Assembly (NCBI GenBank): GCA_024398515.1
Contig: JAKSIZ010000005.1
Location: 46,868 to 110,867 of the forward strand
Direction: 5' to 3'
From: Bacteroidaceae bacterium
GTDB taxonomy: Bacteria > Bacteroidota > Bacteroidia > Bacteroidales > Bacteroidaceae
DNA length: 64,000 nucleotides
How positions within the stretch are numbered: position 1 is the first letter of the stretch; each line of letters begins with the position of its first letter. Positions 1 to 9,644 of this stretch are shown here, in pieces. The position numbers and the translations under genes were made by a program. The notes below the pieces were generated by a model. That model did not search any database, had not been told where the DNA came from, and saw only the letters and a program-made list of their open reading frames with translations.

Positions 1-345
1 TTCCGATGCAAGCAGACATGACAAAGGCAACAACACCAGAATCTGCCATGCTCCCTTTAGTTTCAATGCCCTAATCAATGTAGCGCCTATCAGCAACCAT
101 ATAACGATAAGCACCAACGCTCCGACTACAGGCCAGTAAAACAATTGAGTCATCCAACTGCCCAACCATTCTATCAATCCAAATGGATGCATTGTCAGCA
201 AGGAAGAGAAGAAGTCCCATCCTTCAACAAAAGTATTCCGGTCTTGGGCTGTAACCAGCACTTCACTATACAACCCTATGAGGGTAAGCCATGCCATTGC
301 AACGAAGCAAATGTAGCATACAAGTTCGTATATTCTCGTTTTCAT
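1..345 (-). CDS. N-terminal part of a multi-pass membrane protein (DUF6057-like), cut by the window edge
   Basis: An open reading frame on the minus strand starts with ATG at 345 and is still open at base 1, giving 115 residues. It begins MKTRIYELVCYICFVAM, and two hydrophobic stretches are visible (about residues 8-27 and 74-94) around a polar loop containing the words NTFVEGWDFF and HPFGLIEWLG. This looks like the start of the Bacteroidetes integral membrane family I know as DUF6057, whose function is unknown. That assignment rests on general resemblance only. A plus-strand frame over the same bases (145-348) has no membrane or domain character and is the shadow. The rest of the gene lies outside the window. 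Confidence 0.6.
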   Translation of the reverse strand, partial: MKTRIYELVCYICFVAMAWLTLIGLYSEVLVTAQDRNTFVEGWDFFSSLLTMHPFGLIEWLGSWMTQLFYWPVVGALVLIVIWLLIGATLIRALKLKGAWQILVLLPLSCLLASE

Positions 346-490
346 TAGCAATCAGTATTCAATAGTTTACATTTTACAGTTATTATCACTGCGCAAAGAT
401 ACACATTTTTATTGATACCACCAAAAATTATGCAAAAACTTATTTCCTGCCTCATCCTACACCTTATTAATAAAGGCACAGTTCGGGTGT

Positions 491-536
491 AAAAAAAAAC
501 AAAAACAGCCCAAAAGCTTCTAAACCTTTGGGCTGT
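491..536 (-). terminator. Rho-independent terminator of the BACON/small-protein unit
   Basis: Read on the minus strand, ACAGCCCAAAGG pairs with CTTTTGGGCTGT around a short loop and runs directly into a T-rich tract (TTTTTG followed by a run of T). It lies about 40 bp after the stop of the small gene ending at 577, so it closes that transcript. Confidence 0.8.
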
Positions 537-576
537 GCTGATTATGATATTCTTTTATATCGTCAATATAAAACTA

Positions 577-735
577 TTACCAACCGAAGTACCTGTTTGC
601 TTCGTCATCGAAGTAATCCTTTGACAATACTTCCTTAGTCTCATCACCTTCGCCCTGCAAAGAGTCAACAATCAAAAGGTTTTCCGTAAAAAACTTAACT
701 TCCTTAGCCTTTGGCTCAATATACGTCTTCTTCAT
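577..735 (-). CDS. 52-residue small protein downstream of the BACON protein
   Basis: A short frame from ATG at 735 to TAA at 577 encodes 52 residues. It starts MKKTYIEPKAKEVKFFTENL, is rich in Asp, Glu and Lys, and ends DEANRYFGW. A good purine-rich ribosome site (GGAGAGA) lies just upstream, only 18 bp separate it from the preceding gene, and a terminator follows, so it is very likely translated from the BACON gene's transcript. Short proteins that open MKKTYI-P and continue with a V/E/K-rich stretch are common in Prevotella and Bacteroides, usually as uncharacterised genes. It has no hydrophobic export signal and no cysteine. I do not know its function. Confidence 0.7.
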   Translation of the reverse strand: MKKTYIEPKAKEVKFFTENLLIVDSLQGEGDETKEVLSKDYFDDEANRYFGW

Positions 736-753
736 AATTTGTCTCTCCTATGT

Positions 754-2580
754 TTATTTGATAATATACTTCTTACCATTTGAAATAACAATTCCCTTAT
801 AGTTCTTACCTACAGAAACACCTTGTATGTTATATACCTTGTTGTCAAATACAGGTGCTACACTATTAATTTCGTTAATACCTGTAGGGGTTTCTTCAAA
901 TGAGAGGAAATCTTTTGCAGCAGAAGCCTTTGGTATCTTCAAATAAGCACGGTTTGCTTTAATTGCAAAGTTAGATGAATTAACGCGATAGAATCCTAAA
1001 CCAGAGTCCAAGTTCTGAAGTACGTAATATTCATAATCGCCTTCTGGGTCATAAGGCACATAACCATCATAGTAAACACCTACAAGATTACCCTCTTCTT
1101 TGTCGGTTGTTCCATACCTTGCGGTAGAACTTGTAAAGGTCGTTTTAGGTCCATGTATCAGCACTGGAGTGTTAGATGGAATATATCCTTTACCGTCAGC
1201 ATCTTTATCTAATAAAGTCTTAACAATGCTGTTCCCATCTAACGTAAGTGTATAAACATCATATTTCGTTCCTAATGTCAATGTAGAAGGGAAACATGAT
1301 GTTGACCACTCTACGTCACTAATTGATAAAGAAGCATACCCTTGTTGATTAATAGAATATGTAATCTTCTTGCCACGATTATTCAAAGTAATAGTTCCCT
1401 TTCGAGGAGCACCTTCATTTGCTGCAACAGCGAATGTAATATTAGATTTCTTGGATGACTTAAAACCATTTTCAGTGTCTTCGTATGTAAACGATTCTTC
1501 ATTGTAAGAAATCCAATCAGCAGAAGAAGTAATGGTAAAATTTTTAGGATCAACATTTGAATGTATCGTAACTTTTGCATCACCGCCTGCTTTTACGATC
1601 TGTATTTCTTCTACACTTGCATCATCTTTATATAATGCAGGGAACATGGCGTGAACAGAAACAGCTAATGTGTATGGATTTGGGTATGTTTCAACACCAT
1701 CCTTTAAGTAATAGCCAAAGAAATTGCAGCCTGTACGTTCTTTTGCAGAATAAATATAAAAAGCGCATCCACTATTCTTCATATCGCTCAATTCAACACA
1801 GAATGGTCCGCTAACAGAAATAGGGATATCAAATGTTACATTCACGCCTCCACGATATGAAGAAGAGGAATTTACAGAGAAATTAGTCTTTGTCAAAGTT
1901 CCTGTCCAAAGTGGAGAAGTTCTATCTGCCGTATTTGTATATTTTCCGTCATCGCCTTTGATAATTGTTGCTGGATAAATATTTACGATTATATGAGAGC
2001 CTTCATTAGGAAATAGATCATCAACTGTTTGACCAGGTGTATTTGAATTTACAGGGATACTTATTCCATCAATATACATTATATCTTTATTGTTAAAAAA
2101 GACACCCATAACATCGTTAGTTGTTGTTTTATAATTAGCAAGCATGCTTTGAGCCTGACCAGACGAAGCTTGGACTTTGTCACACCATAACTTCGCAGGA
2201 GTCATATAAACAACAGATGCTGTCCCCCCATACACACGCATATTTGCAGCTGTGCCTCCATTTCCATATTGGTAATCCGTGTATCCCTCCTGTTTCAAAA
2301 CGGGTATATAATATGCATAACCTGGTTGATAGGATTGTGAAAATGCTTCTGTAGTTTTCTGTTTTTTATCATTCAAATACCAATCTCCAGATCCAGTTGT
2401 GCTTGTCCAAATATATTCAGTTGGAGAATATGGCAAATAAACAGATGCAGAGGACATTGCCGCAGTCGATGTCATGCCTGATACGAACGCTCCTTCAGGC
2501 AAATTGTAAAACATGCTCGTTTCCGCATTCATAGATAGTGTGCAGAGGGTCATGAATAATAAAATGTAAATCTTTTTCAT
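754..2580 (-). CDS. Secreted BACON-domain protein
   Basis: 608 residues. The N-terminus MKKIYILLFMTLCTLSMNA is a type I signal peptide. Residues about 1-320 form a large extracellular part rich in Ser, Thr, Tyr and Gly with no family I can name. A BACON domain follows at roughly residues 325-420; its typical words are ITSSADWISY, PRKGTITLNN and INQQG. BACON domains are immunoglobulin-like modules thought to bind carbohydrate or mucin in Bacteroidetes surface proteins. The C-terminus, with VYNIQGVSVG and GIVISNGKKYIIK, resembles the short tail on many secreted Prevotella proteins and may be a type IX sorting signal. The gene is probably co-transcribed with the small protein 18 bp downstream. 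The substrate is unknown. Confidence 0.8.
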   Translation of the reverse strand: MKKIYILLFMTLCTLSMNAETSMFYNLPEGAFVSGMTSTAAMSSASVYLPYSPTEYIWTSTTGSGDWYLNDKKQKTTEAFSQSYQPGYAYYIPVLKQEGYTDYQYGNGGTAANMRVYGGTASVVYMTPAKLWCDKVQASSGQAQSMLANYKTTTNDVMGVFFNNKDIMYIDGISIPVNSNTPGQTVDDLFPNEGSHIIVNIYPATIIKGDDGKYTNTADRTSPLWTGTLTKTNFSVNSSSSYRGGVNVTFDIPISVSGPFCVELSDMKNSGCAFYIYSAKERTGCNFFGYYLKDGVETYPNPYTLAVSVHAMFPALYKDDASVEEIQIVKAGGDAKVTIHSNVDPKNFTITSSADWISYNEESFTYEDTENGFKSSKKSNITFAVAANEGAPRKGTITLNNRGKKITYSINQQGYASLSISDVEWSTSCFPSTLTLGTKYDVYTLTLDGNSIVKTLLDKDADGKGYIPSNTPVLIHGPKTTFTSSTARYGTTDKEEGNLVGVYYDGYVPYDPEGDYEYYVLQNLDSGLGFYRVNSSNFAIKANRAYLKIPKASAAKDFLSFEETPTGINEINSVAPVFDNKVYNIQGVSVGKNYKGIVISNGKKYIIK

Positions 2581-2661
2581 AGTTTTGTTTAATTTTGTTT
2601 GTTAATTTGGTTTGTTAATTAATTATTTGTGTTGTATTATTAAATCGCGCTTGACAAAATG

Positions 2662-2669
2662 CAAAGTTA
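2662..2669 (-). promoter_or_regulatory. -7 box for the BACON gene
   Basis: The minus strand reads TAACTTTG, an exact TAnnTTTG box, about 80 bp before the start codon. No clear TTTG element sits at the usual upstream distance, so this is a half-match. Confidence 0.4.
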
Positions 2670-2774
2670 CATAATCCTTGACACTTATGTATATTAATAA
2701 GGTGTTGACGATTAATTATTTAATATAAGTTTTTTTTTTTTTACAGTTGTTAACTTTTTTATTGTATGTTTTTT

Positions 2775-2805
2775 TTTGTATTGTCTTTGATTTTCACTAC
2801 TTTTG
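2775..2805 (+). promoter_or_regulatory. Bacteroidetes-type promoter before the DUF6621-like gene
   Basis: TTTG at 2775-2778 is followed after 19 bp by TACTTTTG at 2798-2805, matching the -33/-7 consensus. The predicted transcript would start about 10 bp before the ATG at 2822, so the leader is very short. Confidence 0.65.
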
Positions 2806-2821
2806 CATCCTTGAATAAGGT

Positions 2822-3418
2822 ATGAAAGAAACAGGTATATTGGAAAACAACGAAGTGAGATGGGCAGAGAATGTGGTGCTTGTTGATGGCGACTACATTG
2901 ACCGCGTGGCGTTTGACCTGACGGTGAACTTTGAGCGAATGCTTGAACGCAGGATACCACAAGCCGACCTTGCTCATTGGCTCGACTGCGTTGCGCTCGA
3001 TGGCGGCGTGCGTGAGGGCGACAATGAAACGCAGGTCATCTTTCTGCATCGGAAGGATAGGCTTGCCAACTTCAACCCATCTGACTACAACGACATAAAC
3101 GGCATGGCATTCAAGGACAACCTTGGAGAGTTTGCCATGAGTGCATATAAGGTTGAGGACTTGGTAAGCACCGAGGACTTCTTCACGCAGACACTCGACC
3201 TCGTGCTTGGTGCCGAGGAGGTGAAGCGCATTGTCCTTGTACCCGATGCAGAGCATTACATCAGTAGCGTAAAACACTCTTTGCGCAACACGTCGAAGGC
3301 TTGCACCGTGCTCTCCATGCAACCATTCACCGGAGGCAATTGCCGTCAGGAGATATTAGGTTATTCCCTGATGAGTGCATTAGGCATTAAAAGTGAGGAA
3401 ATTTCAAGCAGAACTTAG
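2822..3418 (+). CDS. DUF6621-like hypothetical protein
   Basis: 198 residues with no signal peptide and no membrane segment, so probably cytoplasmic. The sequence ([20 protein letters not shown] at the start, later [12 protein letters not shown] and [10 protein letters not shown] at the end) resembles a small Bacteroidales-only family that I recall as DUF6621. Nothing is known of its role, and I see no catalytic motif. It has its own promoter and lies 68 bp upstream of recA on the same strand. Read-through into recA is possible because no terminator is visible between them. A 187-residue antisense frame over the gene is a shadow. Confidence 0.6.
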   Translation: MKETGILENNEVRWAENVVLVDGDYIDRVAFDLTVNFERMLERRIPQADLAHWLDCVALDGGVREGDNETQVIFLHRKDRLANFNPSDYNDINGMAFKDNLGEFAMSAYKVEDLVSTEDFFTQTLDLVLGAEEVKRIVLVPDAEHYISSVKHSLRNTSKACTVLSMQPFTGGNCRQEILGYSLMSALGIKSEEISSRT

Positions 3419-3486
3419 ATAAAAATACCCAAACACCCGAAATCTCGAAAACTCGAAAAAATAAATTAACAAAAAAACAAAAGATT

Positions 3487-4512
3487 ATGGCAAAGAAAGA
3501 CGACACACTGGCTGTCAGCACACAGGACGGCAAACTTAAGGCCTTGCAGGCAGCGATGGACAAGATTCAAAAGGACTTCGGCAAGGGTGCAATCATGAAA
3601 CTTGGCGACGAAAGCATTGAAAATGTTGAAGCCATCCCTACTGGCAGTATTGCCCTTGACGCAGCACTTGGCGTTGGTGGTTACCCGAAAGGACGCATCA
3701 TAGAGATCTACGGCCCTGAAAGTTCCGGTAAGACTACCCTCGCAATCCATGCCATAGCAAACGTGCAGAAGGAAGGCGGCATTGCTGCTTTCATTGATGC
3801 CGAACATGCTTTCGACCGTTTCTATGCCGAGAAACTTGGCGTTGACACAAACAACATGCTCATTGCACAACCTGACAATGGCGAACAAGCACTTGAGATA
3901 GCCGAGCAGTTGATACGTTCCGCTGCGGTTGACATCGTTGTCGTTGACTCTGTTGCTGCCCTCACTCCAAAGGCAGAAATCGATGGCGACATGGGCGACA
4001 ACAAGGTTGGATTGCAGGCAAGACTGATGTCGCAGGCATTGCGCAAGCTCACGGCAACCATAAGCAAGACGAATACAACGTGTATCTTCATCAACCAGTT
4101 GCGCGAAAAGATTGGCGTAATGTTCGGCAACCCTGAGACAACAACGGGCGGAAATGCCTTGAAGTTCTATGCAAGTGTGCGTCTCGACATACGGAAAGTT
4201 ACAAGCATCAAGGACGGAGACAACGTTGTGGGCAACCAAGTACGCGTAAAAGTGATAAAGAACAAGGTGGCTCCTCCATTCCGCAAAGCAGAATTTGAAA
4301 TCACTTTCGGCGAAGGTATTTCAAGAATCGGCGAACTTGTTGACCTTGCAGAGCAGTTTAACGTAATCAAGAAGAGCGGCAGCTGGTACAGCTACGACGG
4401 TCAGCAACTGGCACAAGGACGCGATGCAGTGAAGAGAGTGTTTGCCGACAACCCTGAACTCTGCGATGAGATTGAAGCAAAAATAAAGGAAGCATTGAAA
4501 AACAACAAATAA
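3487..4512 (+). CDS. recA: Recombinase RecA
   Basis: 341 residues, the usual length. RecA forms ATP-dependent filaments on single-stranded DNA, pairs homologous strands and triggers LexA-type self-cleavage. The Walker A motif GPESSGKT is at residues 76-83, [12 protein letters not shown] is the Walker B region, and [21 protein letters not shown] forms the L2 DNA-binding loop area. The C-terminal domain follows with a Lys/Asn-rich tail. The start is preceded by an AT-rich leader without a Shine-Dalgarno sequence, which is normal in this phylum. The gene for an M13 peptidase begins 9 bp downstream, so the two are probably co-transcribed. Confidence 0.98.
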   Translation: MAKKDDTLAVSTQDGKLKALQAAMDKIQKDFGKGAIMKLGDESIENVEAIPTGSIALDAALGVGGYPKGRIIEIYGPESSGKTTLAIHAIANVQKEGGIAAFIDAEHAFDRFYAEKLGVDTNNMLIAQPDNGEQALEIAEQLIRSAAVDIVVVDSVAALTPKAEIDGDMGDNKVGLQARLMSQALRKLTATISKTNTTCIFINQLREKIGVMFGNPETTTGGNALKFYASVRLDIRKVTSIKDGDNVVGNQVRVKVIKNKVAPPFRKAEFEITFGEGISRIGELVDLAEQFNVIKKSGSWYSYDGQQLAQGRDAVKRVFADNPELCDEIEAKIKEALKNNK

Positions 4513-4521
4513 CAAAACCAC

Positions 4522-6537
4522 ATGAAGAAACTCATATTATCTTTGGCAGCTATGGCAATAACAGGCAGTGCATGTGCACAGGGCATTGGTATTCATCTTG
4601 AAAACATGAACCCACAGATGAATCCTGGCACGGACTTTTATGAATATGGTTGTGGCGGTTGGCGTAAGGCTAACCCTCTGAAACCCGAATATCCACGTTT
4701 CGGCAGCTTTGATGCCATTGCCGAAGCAAACAGGGAACAGATAAAATCGCTCATCATCGAACTGGCTTCTAAGCCTCAGCCAAAGGGTTCGGTAGCGCAA
4801 AAGATTGGCGACATATATAATATGGTGATGGACTCTGTACGCCAGAACCGCGACGGAGTAAAGCCTGTGCTCAACGACCTGAAGGCTATCGAGAAGATAA
4901 AAGACCGCAAAGCCCTCATCTCACACTACATCAAGAACGACGCCGAAGGGCATGGCTTCATGTTCGGCATGGGTATCGGTGCCGACATGATGGAGTCAAC
5001 CAAGAACCTTGTAAGCGTAGGTCAGGGTGGACTTTCACTTGGAAACAAGGACTACTACACCAAGGACGACGAGGCAACAAAGAAGATACGCGAAGGTTTC
5101 AAGCAGCACATCGTCAAGATGTTTATGCTCGTAGGCGACAAGGAGAAGGTTGCAAAGCGCAAAATGGAGTCGGTCATGGCTATAGAAAACAAAATTGCCG
5201 ACAAGAACAAGACGCGCACAGAGCTACGCGACCCTGCTTCAAACTACCACAAAATGTCGTATGCCGACCTGAAACGCGACTTCGCGGGCTTCCCTTGGGA
5301 CGAACTCTTTGCGGCAAACTTCATTAAAGACCTCGACTTTATCGACATAGGACAGCCTGAGGCAATAAAGAACGACATTGAAATCCTCAACACTTTCGAC
5401 ATCAGACAACTGAAAGACTATATGCAGTGGCAACTTCTCGACAACGCAGCTTCGGTGCTTGGCGACGAGGTTTATGCCGAAAACTTCGACTTCTACAGCC
5501 GTCAGATGTCGGGCGCGACACAGATGCAACCACGCTGGAAACGTGCCGTAAATGCTTGCAACACCCTTGGTGAGGCTGTCGGAGAGATGTATGTGAAGAA
5601 GTATTTCCCTGCAGAAAACAAGGCACGCATGATGCAGTTGGTGAAGAATCTGCAGGTTGCCCTTGGCGAACGCATCGAACAGCAGGACTGGATGAGCGCA
5701 GAAACCAAGAAGCTGGCAAAGGAGAAACTGGCTACATTCTACATAAAGATTGGCTATCCTGACAAGTTCAAGGACTACAGCAAACTCGAAATAGACCCTT
5801 CGCTGACACGTTACGAACTCGGCAAGGTCATTGCAAAATGGCGCACACAGAAGGAAGTAGAGGACAAATACAAGAAACCTGTTGACCGCGACGAGTGGTT
5901 TATGACGCCGCAGACAGTCAATGCCTACTACAATCCTACCACTAACGAGATCTGTTTCCCTGCTGGTATCCTGCAGTATCCTTTCTTCGACATGAGTGCC
6001 GACGACGCTTTCAACTATGGAGCCATCGGTGTTGTGATAGGTCATGAAATGACTCACGGCTTCGACGACCAAGGTTGCCAGTTCGATAAGGACGGTAATT
6101 TCCATAACTGGTGGGCTGAAGGCGACGACGTGAAGTTCAAGGAAAAGACCAAGAGAATGGTTGAATTCTTCAATGGTATAGAGGTTCTGCCAGGTCTGAT
6201 GGCGAATGGAGAACTCACACAAGGCGAGAATATTGCCGACCACGGAGGCTTGAAGATTGCTTACCTCGCATTCAAGAATGCCACAAAGGACAATCCTCTG
6301 CCTGTAAAAAATGGTCTTACGCCTGAGCAACGCTTCTTCCTTGCATACGCAAACGTATGGGCACAGAACATCACAGAAGAGAATATGCGCCAGCTGACGA
6401 CCATGGATCCTCATTCACTCGGCGAGTGGAGAGTCAACGGAGCACTGCCTCAAATCGATGCATGGTACGATGCCTTCAACATTACCGAGAAGGATAAAAT
6501 GTTTATTCCAAAGGAAAAACGTGTTAACGTCTGGTAA
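4522..6537 (+). CDS. M13 family zinc metallopeptidase (PepO/neprilysin type)
   Basis: 671 residues with a signal peptide (MKKLILSLAAMAITGSACAQ), so it is exported and probably periplasmic. The catalytic site is GHEMTHGFDDQG (HExxH near residue 508), with the third zinc ligand in GENIADHGG near residue 570. NAYYNPTTNEICFPAG is the typical M13 substrate-binding stretch, and the C-terminal IDAWYDAFNI matches the family's conserved end. M13 enzymes cut short peptides. The gene starts 9 bp after recA and ends 5 bp before the helix-hairpin-helix gene, suggesting one transcript. Confidence 0.95.
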   Translation: MKKLILSLAAMAITGSACAQGIGIHLENMNPQMNPGTDFYEYGCGGWRKANPLKPEYPRFGSFDAIAEANREQIKSLIIELASKPQPKGSVAQKIGDIYNMVMDSVRQNRDGVKPVLNDLKAIEKIKDRKALISHYIKNDAEGHGFMFGMGIGADMMESTKNLVSVGQGGLSLGNKDYYTKDDEATKKIREGFKQHIVKMFMLVGDKEKVAKRKMESVMAIENKIADKNKTRTELRDPASNYHKMSYADLKRDFAGFPWDELFAANFIKDLDFIDIGQPEAIKNDIEILNTFDIRQLKDYMQWQLLDNAASVLGDEVYAENFDFYSRQMSGATQMQPRWKRAVNACNTLGEAVGEMYVKKYFPAENKARMMQLVKNLQVALGERIEQQDWMSAETKKLAKEKLATFYIKIGYPDKFKDYSKLEIDPSLTRYELGKVIAKWRTQKEVEDKYKKPVDRDEWFMTPQTVNAYYNPTTNEICFPAGILQYPFFDMSADDAFNYGAIGVVIGHEMTHGFDDQGCQFDKDGNFHNWWAEGDDVKFKEKTKRMVEFFNGIEVLPGLMANGELTQGENIADHGGLKIAYLAFKNATKDNPLPVKNGLTPEQRFFLAYANVWAQNITEENMRQLTTMDPHSLGEWRVNGALPQIDAWYDAFNITEKDKMFIPKEKRVNVW

Positions 6538-6542
6538 AAAAC

Positions 6543-7448
6543 ATGCGTCGCAGTCGATTCAAATTCTATAAAAAATCCGAATGGATTGCCATTGTTTCGC
6601 TTATTGTCTTGTGTCTTGCTGGGCTGATTTTGCCCCATTTCATCGGTAGAAATGTTGAAAGCAGCAATAACATTAAGGCGGATACACTGACGTTTGAAAC
6701 GCTGACGACTGACAGTAACAGACAAACCAAACATCATAAAGCAGAAAAACGTAGGGTCGAAACATTTGTTTTCGACCCTAATACTGCCGACAGCATCACA
6801 TTATTACGTCTTGGATTTGCACCTTTCCAAGTGAGAAGCATCCTCAGATACCGCGCAGCCGGCGGTGTGATTCACGACAAAGAAGACTTTGCACAACTCT
6901 ACAACTTGACTAAAGGCGACTATGACCGCCTTGCTCCTTACGTCAGGATAGCCGATGAATTTCGCCTTGCATCCGAGTTTGTAAAGCGTAACAATAAATC
7001 AAAATCTATCGATGAAACCGATGAAAATTCAACTACTACGACTTATACTCCTAAGATAAGCCGTGGTGAATTTGTGTCGGTGAACTATGCCGATACCGCC
7101 GAACTGCAACGTATTCCTGGCATAGGGCAGTATTATGCACGGCAGATACTGCATTATCGCAAGTCGCTTGGGGGATATGCCGACGAGAGTCAGCTGCTCG
7201 AAATAGAAGGTTTCCCCGAAGAAGCACTCGACTACATCGTTGTTGAAGGCGGTGTGAAGCGGCTCAACCTGAACAAATCGACACTTCTACAACTTCGTTC
7301 CCACCCTTACATCAACTTCTATCAAGCAAGGGAAATCATAGAGATGCACCGCAAGAACGGTCGCCTAAACAGCCTCGACGACCTACGTTTCTCAAAGTTT
7401 TTCACTCCCACCGACATCAAACGATTAGCCCCATACGTGGAGTTTTGA
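6543..7448 (+). CDS. Membrane-anchored helix-hairpin-helix protein
   Basis: 301 residues. One membrane segment lies near residues 12-34, followed by a polar linker. Three ComEA-like helix-hairpin-helix units come next: one around FDPNTADSITLLRLGF, one around VNYADTAELQRIPGIGQYYA, and a degenerate one around LNLNKSTLLQLRSHPYIN. Such units bind DNA backbone without sequence preference. In ComEA they capture incoming DNA at the membrane, but proteins of this three-unit type are widespread in Bacteroidetes without demonstrated competence. The gene follows the M13 peptidase by 5 bp. Anchored DNA binding is an inference from the domain layout. Confidence 0.8.
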   Translation: MRRSRFKFYKKSEWIAIVSLIVLCLAGLILPHFIGRNVESSNNIKADTLTFETLTTDSNRQTKHHKAEKRRVETFVFDPNTADSITLLRLGFAPFQVRSILRYRAAGGVIHDKEDFAQLYNLTKGDYDRLAPYVRIADEFRLASEFVKRNNKSKSIDETDENSTTTTYTPKISRGEFVSVNYADTAELQRIPGIGQYYARQILHYRKSLGGYADESQLLEIEGFPEEALDYIVVEGGVKRLNLNKSTLLQLRSHPYINFYQAREIIEMHRKNGRLNSLDDLRFSKFFTPTDIKRLAPYVEF

Positions 7449-7482
7449 TGAGAATTTTTCGGTATGCCTCACAGGTATCTCT

Positions 7483-7585
7483 GTTGGGGGTGTTTGCACA
7501 TTCTTAGAATGTTCGGCGTAACATTCTAAGAATGTTCACGTGAACATTCTAAGAATGTGCAAACGACTTAAGCGTTCACCCCAAG
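7483..7585 (+). repeat. Triple-palindrome intergenic element, copy 1
   Basis: Three palindromes built on AACATTCTAAGAATGTT occupy 7497-7513, 7520-7536 and 7543-7559, separated by the 6-bp spacers CGGCGT and CACGTG, so the period is exactly 23 bp. The first and last differ slightly so that the outer arms (about 7492-7514 and 7542-7564) are perfect inverted copies of each other. The right flank contains TTAAGCGTTCACCCC, related to the flanks of the other four copies. It lies between two convergent genes. Confidence 0.85.
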
Positions 7586-7622
7586 AAAACCTAACGAACA
7601 ACCCACTCGTTTTCGCCCTTGA

Positions 7623-9611
7623 TTACTTCTTTTTGCAAGCAAGGATGAGGTATGCAATGATGCATGCGTAGGCTACGACTGAAAGCCATTGCGCTGCTGG
7701 AGTGGCAAGCCATTCGGCAGATGAATAGTTCACTCCGCCAAACTGCATCGCTGCACTGACTACACCCATAAGGGCACCTCCGGCAATGAAACCGCTTGCA
7801 AGCAGCGTGCCTTTCTCATTGCGCTTTGCAGGAGCCGACTCGTCCTCGCCCTTTCTGCGACGGCTTACGTACCAGCTTATGGCACCACCCGCAACGAGTG
7901 GCAGGTTGAGCTGCAGAGGAATGAACATGCCGAGAGCGAATGCAAGTGGCGAAATTTTGCAGAAGTTAAGTATGATTGCTATCACCGCACCGATGCCATA
8001 GAGCAACCACGGCGCACCCTGACCACTCATCAACGGCTCAATGACGGCAGCCATAGCACGTGCCTGAGGTGCTGCCATAACGTCGCTGTTGTCTGGCGTA
8101 AAGCCGTAAGTCTTGTTCAGTATCATTATCACACCGCCAACAGTAGCGGCACTCACGAGGATTCCAATGAACTTATAAGCCTCCTGATGGCGTGGAGTGC
8201 TGCCGAGCCAATAGCCAATCTTGAGGTCGGTAACGAATGAACCGGCGCTGCTCAACGCTGTACACACCACTCCACCCATGATGAGTGCGGCAACCATACC
8301 GTGGATTCCGTTCAAGCCTACGAGTACCATGATGATACTTGAAAGGATGAGCGTCATAAGAGTCATGCCGCTGACAGGGTTGCTGCCCACTATTGCGATG
8401 GCATTTGCAGCCACGGTGGTGAAGAGGAATGCGATGCATGCAACGATGATGATGCCTACAATGGTGAAGAGAAGATTGCCCTCCATAGGTCCAAAGAAGA
8501 AGAAAATAGTGGTGACAAGTATTGCAAGTACCGTTCCACCAGCGATAATCTTCATAGGAAGATCGCGTTGTGTGCGGCTTTCTTCAGTCTGTGATGCCGT
8601 GGCAGAAGCGTTCTTTTTGCTGAATATCTGCCCCACAAGTGAGAATGAATTGCGTATTACGCCCCAACTCTTAACGACACCAATGATGCCGGCAGTGGCT
8701 ATACCGCCGATGCCTATGCTCTTTGCATAGAGGAAAATCTGCTCAGGCGTGGCAGTAGAAGCGGCTACTCCAGCCACTACTTCAAGTTCAGGGAACACAA
8801 TAGCAATGAGAGGAACGATAACCCACCATACGATTACACTGCCGAAACAGATTATGCTGGCGTATTTCAAACCTACGATGTAGCCCATGCCAAGCAATGC
8901 TGCGGAGGTGTTGATGCTGAAAACGAGCTTGGTCTTGTCGGCAACCATGCACCCGAATTCGGTCACACGGCTTGTGAAATTCTCTGTCCACGTGCCAAAC
9001 GAAGCCACGAGGAAGTCGTATATACCGCCTATGATACCAGCCACAAGCAGTGATTTTGCCTGGTTTCCACCCTGTTCGCCCGACACGAGGACCTGCGTCG
9101 AAGCCGTTGCTTCAGGGAAAGGATACTTGCCGTGCATGTCCTTGACGAAGTATTTACGGAAAGGAATGAGGAACAATATGCCGAGAATACCGCCCAACAA
9201 CGACGCCATGAACACCTGGAAGAAGTTCACCGTAATCTCAGGATGCACACTCTGGAGGATGTAAAGAGCCGGAAGGGTGAAGATTGCACCAGCCACAATC
9301 ATGCCCGAACAGGCTCCTATGCTCTGGATAATAACGTTTTCGCCGAGAGGATCTTTCCTGTGTGCCGCTCCGCTTAAGCCTACTGCAATGATGGTAATAG
9401 GGATGGCTGCCTCAAATACTTGTCCCACTTTCAGCCCAAGATAAGCCGTTGCTGCCGAAAAGATAACCGCCATGAGTATGCCCCAAAAGATGCTCCAAGG
9501 CGTCACTTCGCGGTATTTTCTGTTAGGCGACATTAGGGGTTCGTAACTTTCTCCGTCCTTCAGTTCGCGGAAAGCGTTTTCCGGCAAACTTGTTTTCTTG
9601 ATTTCTTCCAT
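7623..9611 (-). CDS. OPT family oligopeptide transporter
   Basis: 662 residues, almost entirely hydrophobic, with about 14 or more membrane segments. The N-terminus has a short cytoplasmic lead and then TPWSIFWGILMAVIFSAATAY and LGLKVGQVFEAAIPITI, a family hallmark. GLSGAAHRKDPLGENVIIQS and the C-terminal FIPLQLNLPLVAGGAISWYV are also typical. OPT carriers import oligopeptides or metal chelates with protons; which applies here cannot be read from sequence. It is the last gene of a minus-strand operon, 33 bp after the PfkB kinase, and it meets the repeat element at its 3' end. Confidence 0.93.
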   Translation of the reverse strand: MEEIKKTSLPENAFRELKDGESYEPLMSPNRKYREVTPWSIFWGILMAVIFSAATAYLGLKVGQVFEAAIPITIIAVGLSGAAHRKDPLGENVIIQSIGACSGMIVAGAIFTLPALYILQSVHPEITVNFFQVFMASLLGGILGILFLIPFRKYFVKDMHGKYPFPEATASTQVLVSGEQGGNQAKSLLVAGIIGGIYDFLVASFGTWTENFTSRVTEFGCMVADKTKLVFSINTSAALLGMGYIVGLKYASIICFGSVIVWWVIVPLIAIVFPELEVVAGVAASTATPEQIFLYAKSIGIGGIATAGIIGVVKSWGVIRNSFSLVGQIFSKKNASATASQTEESRTQRDLPMKIIAGGTVLAILVTTIFFFFGPMEGNLLFTIVGIIIVACIAFLFTTVAANAIAIVGSNPVSGMTLMTLILSSIIMVLVGLNGIHGMVAALIMGGVVCTALSSAGSFVTDLKIGYWLGSTPRHQEAYKFIGILVSAATVGGVIMILNKTYGFTPDNSDVMAAPQARAMAAVIEPLMSGQGAPWLLYGIGAVIAIILNFCKISPLAFALGMFIPLQLNLPLVAGGAISWYVSRRRKGEDESAPAKRNEKGTLLASGFIAGGALMGVVSAAMQFGGVNYSSAEWLATPAAQWLSVVAYACIIAYLILACKKK

Positions 9612-9644
9612 AGTTTTTTATCTGTTATTTGAATTGTTTACTTA

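Noticed and set aside
145-348. Plus-strand 67-residue frame
   Set aside because: The minus-strand frame over 1-345 has membrane-protein character and a sensible start; the plus-strand product has none.
5239-6414. 391-residue frame antisense to the M13 peptidase
   Set aside because: It is a by-product of codon use in the peptidase gene; no domain, start signal or operon partner.
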